Assembly: GCA_027604505.1 (NCBI GenBank)
Contig: JADIIX010000003.1
Coordinates: 248,001 to 312,000 of the forward strand
DNA: 64,000 nucleotides
Direction of reading: 5' to 3'
DNA from: Gonapodya sp. JEL0774
Taxonomy: Eukaryota > Monoblepharomycota > Monoblepharidomycetes > Monoblepharidales > Gonapodyaceae
The position numbers were made by a program, and so were the translations under genes. Positions 32,699-44,690 of this stretch are shown here, piece by piece (position 1 is the stretch's first letter; the number at the start of each line of letters is the position of its first letter). The notes beneath the pieces were generated by a model. The model did no database searches and was not told where the DNA came from. It saw nothing but the letters and a program-made list of their open reading frames with translations.

Positions 32699-35047
32699 GT
32701 CTTCGGCGCTCTTCACTCTCAACAACTCTTCACCACCACACCATTTCACTATTCTCAGAGCAGTATTAGCCAAAGTTGCTTCCGTTCGGATTTCATCCTC
32801 CCGAGAGCACGATCTTGATACCCTCTCGGAGGACATTGTGGCCTCCCAATTGCTACCAAACTATCGGGATGAACTCTTGTCAGCTCTAGGCTCTTCACAT
32901 AGGAACGAAAAATTGAGAGCGGTCAGTCTATTGTTTCTAGTCTGAGTGCATCTAGCGATATTGAATGGACCTGCTTGATTGATTTCACAATGCCAAGGCG
33001 GTGTGCTTGAGGAAATTCGTCTCTGTATCGAGTGGAGAAGCCGTTTGGGAACATGTTCGGCGTGTTGTGGAGACCGACTTAGTGGAAAGACTTGCTCAAA
33101 TGCTGCTGGAGGACGATGGTGTTCTTCAGGTGAGGTTTCTTCCCGATTCTTGAAGTTGTGAACGATTTGTCACAGTTCTGCTTCACCAAACAGTATGAGC
33201 TGATGTGGGTTCTCACCAATATTGCAGCAGGACCTCACGCCTACGCTCAGCGTGTCATGTCGAGTCAGGCGTTACGTGAGTTCCATGAACGCAGGATGCC
33301 TCTGTCTGTGCTGTAATTACAAAGCTCATTCCGTACTTACAATTTGACATAATCTTCACCAGCTGTTCTCGTCCGTCTTCTCAACCAGGCTCGTGGATGG
33401 AAGATTCGTTGGCAGGCCAGCTGGACGCTTGCAAACCTTTGTGGTGACTCAAGGTCTTTCCGGGATGAGGTTCTGCGACTCCACCCGGACGTTGTGCGAT
33501 TGCTCCTAAATATGACTGAGATTGAGGCGTTGTTGATTGAGTCGGAGACAGAGCGGAGGGTCGCAAGTACGACGCTCGACAAGTTCGCGACATGGACTAT
33601 GGCAAACCTGTCGCGGTGGCCTACCGAGTCCGCCATGGGAACCGTACCGGAGCTTTTGTTTCCAGCACTCCCATTCTTTCTGAAGCAGGTCGATTATTTG
33701 AACTCTCATCCTGATACCGCACACCTTGGAGATGTTCTGAGATGCTTGAAAGCATTGTTCGCGGACCCCAACGGAGCGACTCTACGAGGCGTACTTCCGG
33801 ACCAAAATCTCGTGAACACCATGGTCACATGTGTCGGAGTCTGCGAGAATCTTAACCAAGACGTGCTCGTCAGTGCTCTGGGAGTTTTGGTGAACATTTC
33901 TACCAGTGACGATCGGAGGTGCGTTCGAAGAAATTTCCATGACAATTTTATTGAATTGTTGCCGGTAACACTTTCTTTCTCTTTTAATGTTGTTGAATGA
34001 TCTGTCATCGACCTGTCATCGACCGTGCAGAGTTGCCGAGTCGTTCTCCAAGAATGCCGACCTTATAGGACGACTGGAAAACTTTCTGGAAAGGGGGACT
34101 ACCGACTCTTACGATGCCAGTGTCGTTCAGCACGCATTGAGTAAGCTGTAACGTGGTGATAGGTTTTCGAGCCCCGCTCACTCAAAGTTTCTGTGTGGGG
34201 TTTCTCCAGTGCTTCTGTCAAATATCACCGCCTCACAGCCCAAATCCGCCCGAAATCTCACACACTTGTGGGATGATGTTCATGGTTTAGTCGGTTCTCC
34301 TAGGCTGGATGGCAAAACTATGCGAGAGGCTGCGTGGTGTCTGGCGACGGGTGTTGACGTGGACGGAAGAAAGGATGACCCTTGGGCGGAGCTTATCGAT
34401 GATGGTCTTTTCGAGACACTATGTCATGTGCTCCAAGTCGCTGCACCGGATGGTCCTGGTGAAGCAGCCGTTTTCAGAAACGACGATCCACAACTGTTCG
34501 CCAAAGTTGCAGGTGTGGACTGACACATTTTTATCGTACTGCTCTCATCGCTAGTGCTGACAAAGTTCCCACTTGTGTCAAAGCTGCCGTGTCCATACTG
34601 CTAGAGAGGTTTGGTGGAAGACTGGACGCGGAACAGCTGGAACGATCCTGGGGGATCCTCTGGAGATTATGGAAAGCGGTTGTAGTGCGAGCGGGGACAG
34701 ATGGAGAGGCTGCGCCTTCAATATTGGAGAACTTGGACCAGGGGTGGAGGAAAGGGTATACCGTTGTGAAAGCGATGCTGGACGGCGATGTATTCGGTGT
34801 AAGTTGTGACAATTGGTGCTTAAGTACCGGTGCCATATGGACATTTACCGTTTCGCTTCTTTTCTCTAATTGAAATTAGGAACGGTCGAATCGAGAACGT
34901 ACAGATGAGATGCAGATGGAGGACATGATGGACGCCTTCACCGGACTTTCTGTTGGAAGATCGGGGCCGGCAGTTCTCACTCCCTTCCTTGAAATGGAAG
35001 TTCTGTCACTGCTAAATGCTTGCTCGCTCAATGATCGAGATGAATGA
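32697..35047 (+). CDS. Importin-alpha-like armadillo-repeat protein
   Basis: Armadillo-repeat solenoid resembling karyopherin alpha, which carries nuclear-localisation cargo to importin beta. Eight exons close in phase: 32697-32921, 32998-33129, 33194-33275, 33363-33918, 34031-34140, 34210-34495, 34555-34798, 34880-35047; 1803 nt, 600 residues. Repeat signatures include E-L-M-W-V-L-T-N-I-A-A-G and W-Q-A-S-W-T-L-A-N-L-C-G-D-S-R-S-F-R-D, close to the W...N cargo-binding pattern; later repeats are divergent (S-A-L-G-V-L-V-N-I-S, M-L-L-S-N-I-T-A). No clear importin-beta-binding domain precedes the repeats from this ATG. An in-frame upstream ATG at 32550 would add a basic patch (P-R-R-S-P-K-K-K-S-S-R). 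It is therefore a divergent member, perhaps TMCO6-like, rather than the canonical importin. The donor of exon 6 (GTTCGC) is weak. It sits between two TmcB-like genes. Confidence 0.82.
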
Positions 35048-35287
35048 ATTTCTTTGCACTGAAACGTCAAACCACTTTGCTCAGGAAAATCACTACATAT
35101 ATTCCTTTAAAATATCATTTCTGTACAAACAAACAATAGCAATATGATTCGAATCAAACGAAAACAGGGGAGAATGCGTCGTTGCTGTGGAGGTTGTGCA
35201 CGTCACTTTGTGGCGTAGTAGCTGGGGTGAACAATCGTTCAACTCCCTTGGGTTGTCAGTTGTTGAGACATCACACGTCACAAGATC

Positions 35288-38200
35288 ATGTCCATAACCA
35301 GAACACCATCAATCCTGCAGCATCGATCGTCCTTTCAGATGAGGGGGGAAGGCGTCAAGAATGATCGCATACCTCCCAAGTTATATTTCAACCGAACCGA
35401 GGAGAGTATCGCCGGCGTTTTCTACGTGATGAGAGGTGACAGAGTGGGACCTACATCCCGCAAATCCATGGCTATTACAATTGTGTCATTCCTTGGTGAG
35501 GTGTTGGATTGGGACAGCACTCGCACTGTCGGTTCGGCATCAACAGTAGTGAGAATCTGTGCCTCATTTCGAATCTATCAGTTGATTTCTTGCAGGTGTT
35601 AGCAATCACAGTGGGATCGTGCCCTAGCAGAACCGTGCCAAACTCCACTTCACTTACCTTTTTCGATAACGGGAACATTTGGCGCCTCCTTGCCGAGGGT
35701 CAGCTCAATGCATTCATCGCCGTGCAATTCATTCTCTGCGCGCTCGTTCTTACGGTCGTTGGAGTCACGGTGTATGTCGCTTGGAGCTTCAAAGACAGGG
35801 TCGTGCGATGGTTGTGGCCAGTAGAGGTGGGTGCTCTGCGAAGGTGACTTACCAACAATTTCTTGATTCTTGACCACGTTTCTTTACTCTGGCCTTCGTG
35901 GTAGCTCCTGCGACTCTTTGTTGGAGTTTTTGTCGGCGCCTTCCTCATTCTCATCACCGACACCCTTCTCATGCCGTTTCAGTGCGATTACATCCACGAA
36001 ACATTTTCGAAAGACTACGATTGCGCTTCTCCGCTTTCCTTGACTCTCATGGCGAGCTCTGCGCTTGCATTGTTATTTTATTTGCCTCTCGCTTTGTTGT
36101 CTGCTTGGCTTTTTTTTGACTACAATCCCAAAGCGAAGAGGTCTGAGTCCAAGGCCCATGGGAGGGCGGAAGTCTGGAACACTGTTGGAAGAGTAGGTGC
36201 ATTATTTTCAATTCTTCCGAAATTCCTAATCCAAAGTCCTGTGATGTTGTGGATCGTGAGGTTATCATTTCCATCATCCATACGATCCATTCGGCCCCTC
36301 AGAACACCCTCCTCAGCATCGTTCTGGCTGTTTCGGTCCTCTCCTTGGGCAATAGCATCGCCCATGCACCATTTTACCACCATTTCTTAAACAAATTGCG
36401 TGCCGGAACTACAACCATTGTGATTGCGATCTGCATTCTTGCACTCGCTGATGGTACAGTGAATGACTGGCTGTCATTTTTGTCCTTTGTATCCTGCTCG
36501 TTTGCCCTTGGATGGACACTGGCGGACGTGAGGTGTCGCATACTCGCAGATACTTTTCGGAGGAGCCATGCCAAGGTACTTTTGCATTTTGACTGTGTTC
36601 TACAGAGATGCTGATGTACCAGCATTTAATGGTCAGTTCGCGTCAGAAAACACGGCACTTTCTTCTCAAGAGATCCATGTCTCCGCAATGTCAGTTAGCG
36701 TGCAAAGAAGAGATTTTGCCATCGATCAGCTGCTATTTGAGACAGACTTTTATCTTGTGTTTCGCCACATTGTGGTAGCATGGACTGAGATGACAGGGGC
36801 AGAGAAGATCAGCGCCCTTACCTTTCTCCGCGTTGTCTACAGCAAATTGGATAAACGCAATGGCCCCGAAGCCGGATGGTTCCTATTTAGCTGCGCGGTT
36901 TGTGTCGGCCCTGCATATAGTTCAATTTGTCGCTTGCTCAACCCTTGCTATCTTTGACAAGGTCATCGAGTTTCATCTTGCCAATGAAATTGAACGAAGT
37001 CGCGAATTTCTAGCTCGCGCCAAAGCCTGTCACCCTCCGTGGGATGTGATTGTTGCTATTTACTCACTCTCTCGCGATATGCAGACTGCGAAAGAAGCCG
37101 CCCTCAATGATGGACGACCTTTGTCCATCACCGAACAAATGTCGCACAAAAAGTTTTTCGACGCAGCAACTACGAATCATAATGCAATCTATGCCACGGC
37201 GCACAAAATGTCCAAAATCATGGATCTCAAGCGCACTAGCCCTGAAGAAGTTTCCACCTTGGTTGTGACGCTCGTCAGATCAGTAAAGGCAGCCGAACAA
37301 GCGTATGCAGTCTTGTGCGCCGAGTTTCCGGACAACCCTTTAGCATTACGACTTCGCGCAAAGTTTTATGATCAAGTTTTCCATGACAGCCATGAAGCCC
37401 TCCGACTCGAGGCGCAGGCCCAGGAGCTCGAGCAAGTAGGATCGCCGCGTGAACATATATCAAGATCCCCCGGAAGACGCTCATCAAACAATCATGAGAG
37501 CTTCAGCGTCAATTCCAAAAGTGGCGGAAGCTCCAGCGTCTCCATGAACAGTTCTGGATCGAGCATGGGTCATCGCACTCCGAAAGGAGCGAAAATGACA
37601 ATTGAAATGCATCTTTTGGCTTCCAGAACGGCGGTGAAATGGATTTGGCTGTGCCTTTTGGTGCTCGGAATCGTCAACCTTCTCTCGCTGTTACTCGTTT
37701 CCAGGCAAATTTCGGATACAAGTCTGACAATCAACTTGTCAGTAAGAAACCCATAGTACATTATTGTTCTCTTTATTAGCTCTAAGAGACTTCATTTGAA
37801 GGGTGAGGAATACTGGCGCGGTACTAAAAAACACCGTGGTAAGAGATTTCGTCGCAGTTCATTCCAACTTAAGAAGCGTCCAAGAATTGCTTTGATTTTA
37901 TGAAGGATTGCAACGTCCACTGGCTTCTGATGCTTGAGGATCGCGCATCTTATGAAGACCCGGTCATGTTTGAAACGCACCGCAACGATTTTCGTCAGAC
38001 AATCGATAACCTGAGAGATAGCGTCAACCAAATTCGAGATTTGAGTACATTTGATAATATCTTTAACACAGCCCCGTCTCGCTTATCTTCACTATCATTG
38101 GGCGTGTGCACAGATCAATCAACCAGGCATGTTGGATTTCTTCAACTCACCCAACGTACATCTCCCGGAAATGCCCAATAATAGTACCGGGATGATCTAC

Positions 38201-40258
38201 TACGAGAGTCCTACAAGTTTTTCGAGTCTCATGTCCACGTTCATTTTAGCTATGAGAAATATTGGGAACTATTCGTATGGTGAGAAGCCCACTTTCATTT
38301 ACCAGATGTTCAAGGATTCCGGAATTACCTACATCTTGGTACTCAATTTCGTTTTGACAAACAGCCAATTTCCAGGACGTCATTCCATCACCAGAACTAA
38401 CATTTGCGATCAAGTACAAAGCCGACGAACGTTTACTCGAATGGTGTTTGAAATTAAGTGAGTGGTTCCACTCTGAGTTGTAAAACGTTTGGGCTCGTTC
38501 TCATCGAGCCGACTCGAATACAGTTGATCAACAGGCCGTGGCATCTGACACATCTCTACAGAGAGTCCTTACAGTGAACAAAGTGATGAGTTTATTCAGC
38601 CTCGGCTTAGTTGTGGGTATCGGCGCCCTTGTTATTAACTTGTTCCACTACACATTTCGGTAAGTCATTCGGAAGGGAGAAATACATGTGGTTCACTATA
38701 TATTTCAAACGTTGCATGGTACAGAGCGTATAACCGGTCTAATGGGATCGTACCTCGAGTTTTCAGTAGGATCGGTAGGAAATCTCGAAGAGTTCTAATC
38801 GATCAGCTTGCACACCATAGGGACATAATAGTCGATTTCTCAAAGACGAGACCCGTTCTTGCGACGATGTCAGAGGCAAATTTTCCGACTGTTCCACACG
38901 AAGATGAGAACCACAAAGTAATATTTTCGGTGACAGAAGATTCCGTTGTCCTCCTTCCCGCGGCTCCTCCTCTGATCGAGGTTCCGGACGAGGCAGGCGC
39001 AGAGGGAGATCAACAAACGAAGGAAGATCCTCCGTCTGAAATTTCGAAAGATCATGCACTACCTCGATCGATAATCAGATCTGCCTCTATTTTGGAAGAG
39101 GGCGCGATTCATAACGACGAAAAGGAGTCTGTCCAAGGCTCAACTTACGTCAATGGTCGGCAACGAAGGCAAAACTGCTTTGGGATTATCCGTGATGGCT
39201 TTGAGCATATTTCCAACCTGATCTTTTATCGACCATACACAAGAGTGCTCGCATTCGCATTTCTTCTGTTTGCGTGCTCTGTGATAACCAACATGGTGGT
39301 CATGCAGATTTCCACGTCCGACCTTGATGTTTACAATCGACAGTTGGTGCTTAGTTGTCGCGTTGAGTATTGGTCTCTCAGATCGCTCTTCTTTGGCATG
39401 TTCGTTGTTGACGACAATAACCTTGCGATGGACCAACTGGTGCGGCGATCACACTGAGCGAGCCTTTATTGACTGCGCATTCCATGTAGTAATCCTCTTT
39501 CATCTTTAGGTTAACGGTGGGGACGTGGTCGCAGCACTGGTAAATAGCACCACCACATTCCTGCACATGTTCCACGACCTCGTTTTTGGTTCCATTGAGC
39601 TGCTCGCTCGAGATTATCCACCAAGAAAAGATCTTTTGTTTAAACCACGATGTCTTTATGGACGATTACCATGTCACACGGACTTAGATGCATATCCAAT
39701 GTCTAGTCGTGCTGAAGATGGTCTCTATCCACTAGTCCGTCAGTATGTGAGTGCCAACGAGCTCATGATGTCCTTGTACAAGTCAGAGAATCCCGTCAAG
39801 ATCGGAGACGATGTGAGTATTCCGTTGGTGCAACACTGCAACTGACAGTTAATGTTCCCCTATTTCCTCCATTCAACTAGACCTGGCAATTTATCGTCAA
39901 TGTCGCGCGAAAGGATCTCAGTTTTGGATTGGCCAAATTGACTGGCACGTTCATAGACGAAAAAGATAATGCCATGGATGGTATGTGACCGGGTACTTTA
40001 AACTGTGACGGGTTGTTACAATCAAATGTGTTCAGGACTTCAGCAACTCGATATCGTCCTTTTTTCCGTTAATGTTGGGGTTCTCGTGCTCGTGGCATTG
40101 GTATCGAAACTAGTTTTTACCCAAAGGCTGAGGAGAGACATCGAACTCCTGCAAACGTGTCTGAGAATTGTTCCCGAATACATGCTCCCATTTGAAGGTA
40201 AGCCTTGCTTCTTCACCGCCGACTGCTTTCCACCATTTCAGGAGATCGTCCATTCTAG
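35288..40258 (+). CDS. TmcB-like multi-pass membrane protein, copy B
   Basis: Paralogue of the gene at 27205-32293, in opposite orientation. Exons resolved: 35288-35495, 35582-35826, 35905-36192, 36261-36575, 36637-36897, 36962-37737; later exons cover about 37790-40258. The last exon probably starts at 40242 after a GTAAGC intron and stops at 40258. The protein has several helices at the start, the TmcB-type helical repeat (A-V-L-C-A-E-F-P-D-N-P-L-A-L-R), a Ser/Gly-rich linker, and further membrane spans (for example near 37640-37730 and 39240-39310). An acidic intracellular stretch lies at about 38870-39170, and a final helix precedes L-R-R-D-I-E-L-L-Q-T-C-L-R-I-V-P. Unlike copy A, an 86-nt intron (35496-35581) interrupts S-F-L/V-D-F-L-Q. 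The C-terminus after L-R-I-V-P differs between the copies. Confidence 0.82.
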
Positions 40259-40424
40259 AATTTTCTCACCTCATGCAGCATTAAATTTCCCCGGTTGTTT
40301 TCGAGGAAAGTGGACACATTGTAACTACAATATATCATCTGATACATGACGTAATTGGGGTGTCTGATGCCAAATGCATGCTCTGGAAGTGACAAAGTTC
40401 CATTTCCAGTATGAAAAAGAATTC

Positions 40425-41681
40425 TTAGATCTGGTCCAAAAGAAGTTTAAACAACAAATGGATGAGTTGAAGGATCAGTAATGCCCCGAACACTACATTC
40501 GCGTAACCCACCAGTTTCTTTGTCTGGAAGAACCTCCTAAGGTACCATATTTGCCATACACCGAGGGCAATCAGAACTACAATAGACAGAATTGAGAAGT
40601 ACTTGACGCGATCGTTGGTGGACTCTGTGTTGCAAACGAGAGAATGGAGGGTAGGTAGTATATGGGGCCCAAACCAGTGCAATTTTTCAACTGCAAAGCG
40701 CGTTTCCGGAGTATACAAACGGACGCCGCAGTGCGAACAAATATGTCGATTCAGCATCGCGATAAGGAACACTCACCATTTGTGTCTCTCATTTTCGCTT
40801 CTCTTTCCTTCATCGCCTCCATTTCTTCAACGATCTCTTTCACAACGCCTTCCATTCTTCTCAACTCCACTTCAGCCGGTCGCAATTTCTCCGTTTTTGC
40901 TATTTCCGACATATCCTCTGCTTCAATCCCAACCTCGACTTGTAAGTGGATATCGCGCTTCAACGCGGGGTGCGGTTGAACACCTCAACATGGCGGTAGT
41001 GAGTGCGTGCCCCAAAAAGGTTCTCTCCACTCCCCACACAATACTCACCATCCCGCAAAACATTCGAGAAGCAAAACTCAACATCAGCGTGTGAGTGTGT
41101 TGTAAAAGAGAACTTGAGGTCATTGTTGGCGTCTCCCTTCTTGAAGTATTGGTTGGAGTGTGGGGAATTGTCCCGAATCTAAGATGTAACAGAATTGGCA
41201 CACAAATGTCTTTCAGATAGAGAATCCACTCCGTGGCAGCAACCTTCCACGTATTCATCTCCGAGTTATAGCTATTTTAGGGATGGCGCAAGACATCATG
41301 GAACGTGTGCTTCTACGTTACTAGATGCTGGCATCATCCCCTTCAACGTCCCCTCCTCAATGCGAAAGACAAATCCTTGAGGCATAAGTATCTGTGGTTC
41401 ACCACACTCACCTCAATGTCGATTCTCTGGTCTGTACCAGGCCCTACCCATATCTTCCCAGCAACCAAAACATTCCTACCGACGAATTGGGACAGACAAC
41501 GCCTGTTCGGCACTCCCGCTGCGTGATAGCCCTCCAGCTCAAACTTGACGGCGTGGATCGATGAGATAAAAAGAATCAGGGCGGCAAAAATAATGTGCAA
41601 GAGGCGAGGTAGAGAGGATTTAGAGTCCGAGCCAACACGATGTCGGTGGTTCGTGGAGGGAGGATGCCACGAAGACCACAT
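40425..41681 (-). CDS. p24/EMP24 family cargo receptor (TMED-like)
   Basis: Type I membrane protein cycling between ER and Golgi in COPI/COPII vesicles. Five exons close in phase: 41412-41681, 41049-41178, 40777-40983, 40512-40624, 40425-40430; 726 nt, 241 residues. It has a hydrophobic signal segment ([12 protein letters not shown]), then a GOLD domain (V-K-F-E-L-E-G...C-F-S-N) and a Glu-rich coiled coil ending M-R-D-T-N-E-S-T-N-D-R-V, the family hallmark. The membrane helix is followed by [12 protein letters not shown]. The last exon supplies only Ile and the stop after an 81-nt intron; reading through that intron gives a spurious hydrophobic tail. The FF and KK signals in the tail match COPII and COPI binding. 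The cytosolic N-terminal ~35 residues before the signal segment are unusual, so the true start may be nearer. Confidence 0.93.
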
Positions 41682-42346
41682 TGCAGACGCAAGTAAGCGA
41701 AGGAAAACGGGCAGGGTAGCGGATTCCGGCAAACGTTGCTTGAGGTCACGGATTAATTGATTGAAATCGCCAGCACCGGTTCACAATTTGAATAGATCGC
41801 TAGTATGTATCGTGGTTGGGGTTTGCCCTCCAAACTCTATCGCTGTCTCACTCTCATATTATGTACATATTTGAGGCAGAATGCATCTCTCGCAACACTT
41901 CCTAGGTGTCTCCAACGTTCTACGTGGAATGATATTACACAGTACTTTTGCACACCGATCAACTATAGCTTTCAATAAATTTGGTCGACATCTCATAACC
42001 TTCTCTTGATCCACAGAATTTGGCTGTGTAAGAGGATTTTGTTGTGCTCGTGAGGAAGTGGCGGCCGTTCGTGCTTGGATTTGGGGATTTTCTCTTTTCC
42101 CCTCATTTCAGCTTCTGATGACCGTCACGCGATAATCATCAATATTCTTACTGCTCCCCCTCTGCTTTATCTTTCCTTCGTCCATCTTGGCTCTTTGTTT
42201 GAATCTCCCTTGTCACCTGGGACCTGTGGAAACGCCGAGGAACCCCCGCGGGAGAGAACCCTAAAGCAGTCATTGGGACGCGAATCGCGCCGAATCGACC
42301 TTCTCATTAACCATCCTTCAGGCTCTTTGCTCCTACCAACTTATCA
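41682..42346. promoter_or_regulatory. Divergent intergenic region (p24 / zinc finger)
   Basis: 665 nt between opposed start codons. Pyrimidine-rich patches near 42080-42200 (plus strand) precede the zinc-finger gene. No coding region is supported. Confidence 0.45.
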
Positions 42347-44528
42347 ATGGCGACAACCGAGCCAATCGAGCTTCTGTTGGCGGCATTGAGACCACACGCG
42401 GGCATCAATGATTCCACCGGTCTTCCTCCACTAGTACCGGGACAGTCATTTCGAGCGGGCCTGTTGCATGTACCGTTGCCCGAAGCGGACATCATGGATG
42501 ATAGTGATGGGAGTGGCTCCGAGGGGGCTCCCGGAGGGGAAGCGCCTAGCGCCGATGAAAGGGAGCCTGCGGAGAACTCAGATTCGGAGATGGATGACGC
42601 ATACGCTGATGATGCTCCTGGACCTTCCGTTAACGGTCACTCCGGAGGTTCCATTGGAAACAATCGCACTGCCTTTGACGTTGAAGCAGACTGGGAACTA
42701 GCAGACGTACATCGCGGACCCGGCGACGATTCGTCAGATGATGGGGGTGGAATAGGAAGTGAAATGGGTGACGACGAGTCCGACGAAGATGAGGACGTCG
42801 ATCTGTCGGAGGTGGACGCGGAAACGCCCGTTTTGGCAACTTCGAACTCTTCACCCCGAACACGCCCGCGGAGTCTCAGTTTCTCAACATCTGCTGGCGC
42901 TTCGGGAAGGAAGGGAGGAATACCGCATGCGGGATTGCAAAAGCTTCCTCGAACATATCCTTGCACATTTGGCGGGTGCAAGAAGGTGTACAAGAACCCC
43001 GGAGGTTTAAAGGTAAGTTTCAAGAGGAGCATGAGAGGAATATGGTATATTGCAGGAAATGAAGGTTTCTGGGGCAACGCAGGAATCTTTTTGAAGCCTT
43101 TCAGCAACAAGCTTTCCCACGTTTCTTCAATACGCGCCAGGAACAGCCCCTTCAGTTCGTCCTCGATCAAATTGATTCTGTCTTCTCAGGCACCTCATCT
43201 AACTTTTTGTTCTTTGTTCACAGTACCACCTTTTATATGGGCACCCAGACCCAAACAATCCCCCTAACCCCCCTGGCTTCTTCGGACGGTCTGGAAAGCG
43301 TGGCCGCAATGCACCTGACGTTTTCAAGCCATACAAGTGCTGCATTGCGGGATGTGGCAAGCGGTACAAGAATATGAATGGATTGGTGGGTCGCCACGTG
43401 AGAACCAGTTGTGGGCACATTCTCACTTCCCCGAACCCGACTTTTATGACCGGACGGATCGCAGAAATATCGTAAGTTTCAGCAGAGTAAGTCAAGCACT
43501 GCCTTTGATGTTAATAAATTGTATCTCCATTGTCAGATCTCGAACATGCCCATCATGACCTCCCTGACGACCCAGCCGCTCTTCCATACACCGTGCGCTC
43601 GTCTGGTCGTCGCGAATGGAATCTTGCGGCCTGCTACGATCCCCTGGGTGCCCCAACTAACGCTGCTCATTCCACCTCCCCGACTCATCACCGAGCCCTG
43701 TATTTGTCCAGTCCCCCTGGTCAACCTCTGGATCCGTCTGACGCCTCCTCTGTTTCTTCTGTGCGGCTTCCCAAGACTCGAAGGAATTCCAAGGCCACAA
43801 GCGGTCGTGGGGCGAGTTCGACCTTCCCAGCGTCCTATTCCGATGTGCCCGGAGGAGGCCACTTCTCTGCTCCTGCGGCGGTGTTCTTGAATACAGGTAT
43901 GCCCTCCATACTTGCTCGCCATGCCGAGCAACTGCCCTCCCAAGCGATATCGGGATCAATTCCAATCGCTTCTCCAATCAATCCTCCTCCGTTACCCGAC
44001 GCGACACCTCCGGTGCCCTCGGCATCCTTAGCCGGAGCTCTTGCTGCTGCCGCCACCGCACTCCGCCCAAACCAACTTGCGAAGGCAAACCAAATCGCCG
44101 GGGTAGCAACTGCCGCTGTGCACATTTCAGTTACTCCTGCATCTCGTACGCACCCCAGCACCCCGCGAGGCCCTCCACCGGAACTCTCAGATGACGAGTC
44201 TACCCCTGAAGCCTCTCGGTTATCCGCGGCTTACACCTCTCCAATGCTAGCGACAGTTCAGCTTGCGTCGAGTCACTCTACCACAGTGTCTGGTAGTCTC
44301 GACCCACTTCAACAACTGCTGGCGGCAGCTGCGATTATGTCTGCTCCGAAAGAAAGCGTGGGAGTTGTGAATGGGGAGGTCAATCATGGCGTCAGAAAGA
44401 AGAAGGGTGGGCGAAGTGAAGACGAGGACGAAACCATCAAAGTGGATGGGAGTGGTTCAGAGGGTGCCGACACCGGACACGCCGACGATGGAGAGGAGCT
44501 GTTGGTGTTTCCGATGGACGATGACTGA
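42347..44528 (+). CDS. Sfp1-like protein with paired C2H2 zinc fingers
   Basis: Probable nuclear transcription regulator of the Sfp1/JAZF1 type. Four exons close in phase: 42347-43012, 43224-43385, a 7-nt micro-exon 43465-43471, and 43537-44528; 1827 nt, 608 residues. An acidic N-terminal arm (Asp/Glu/Ser-rich, about 55-170) precedes finger 1 (C-T-F-G-G-C-K-K-V-Y-K-N-P-G-G-L-K-Y-H-L-L-Y-G-H, split by spaces here only by the hyphens) across the exon 1/2 junction. Finger 2 (C-I-A-G-C-G-K-R-Y-K-N-M-N-G-L then K-Y-H-L-E-H-A-H) is completed only by the micro-exon. The G-L-K-Y-H motif is typical of the family. The C-terminal 330 residues are Ser/Pro/Ala-rich with acidic ends and a basic patch (R-K-K-K-G-G-R). 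It lacks the N-terminal CCG-type finger seen in the gene at the left edge of the window. Confidence 0.92.
43465..43471 (+). other. 7-nt micro-exon of the Sfp1-like gene
   Basis: AAATATC is bounded by GATCGCAG and GTAAGT. Joined to exons 2 and 4 it supplies Lys, Tyr and the first base of the first zinc-binding His of finger 2. Without it the phases of exons 2 and 4 do not match. Confidence 0.8.
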
Positions 44529-44690
44529 GACATGTTTGAGCCTTTTCGTATATGTACCATTGCTGGCGACGGAAGGGGGAATTTTGTATGAAAAAATATT
44601 CAATTTTTCTGTCTCTTGCTGGCCGCATCCGATCAAACAGGTTTGGCCGCAAGTTTCCACGATCAATCTTTATCCTCGCCTCTGCCATCC

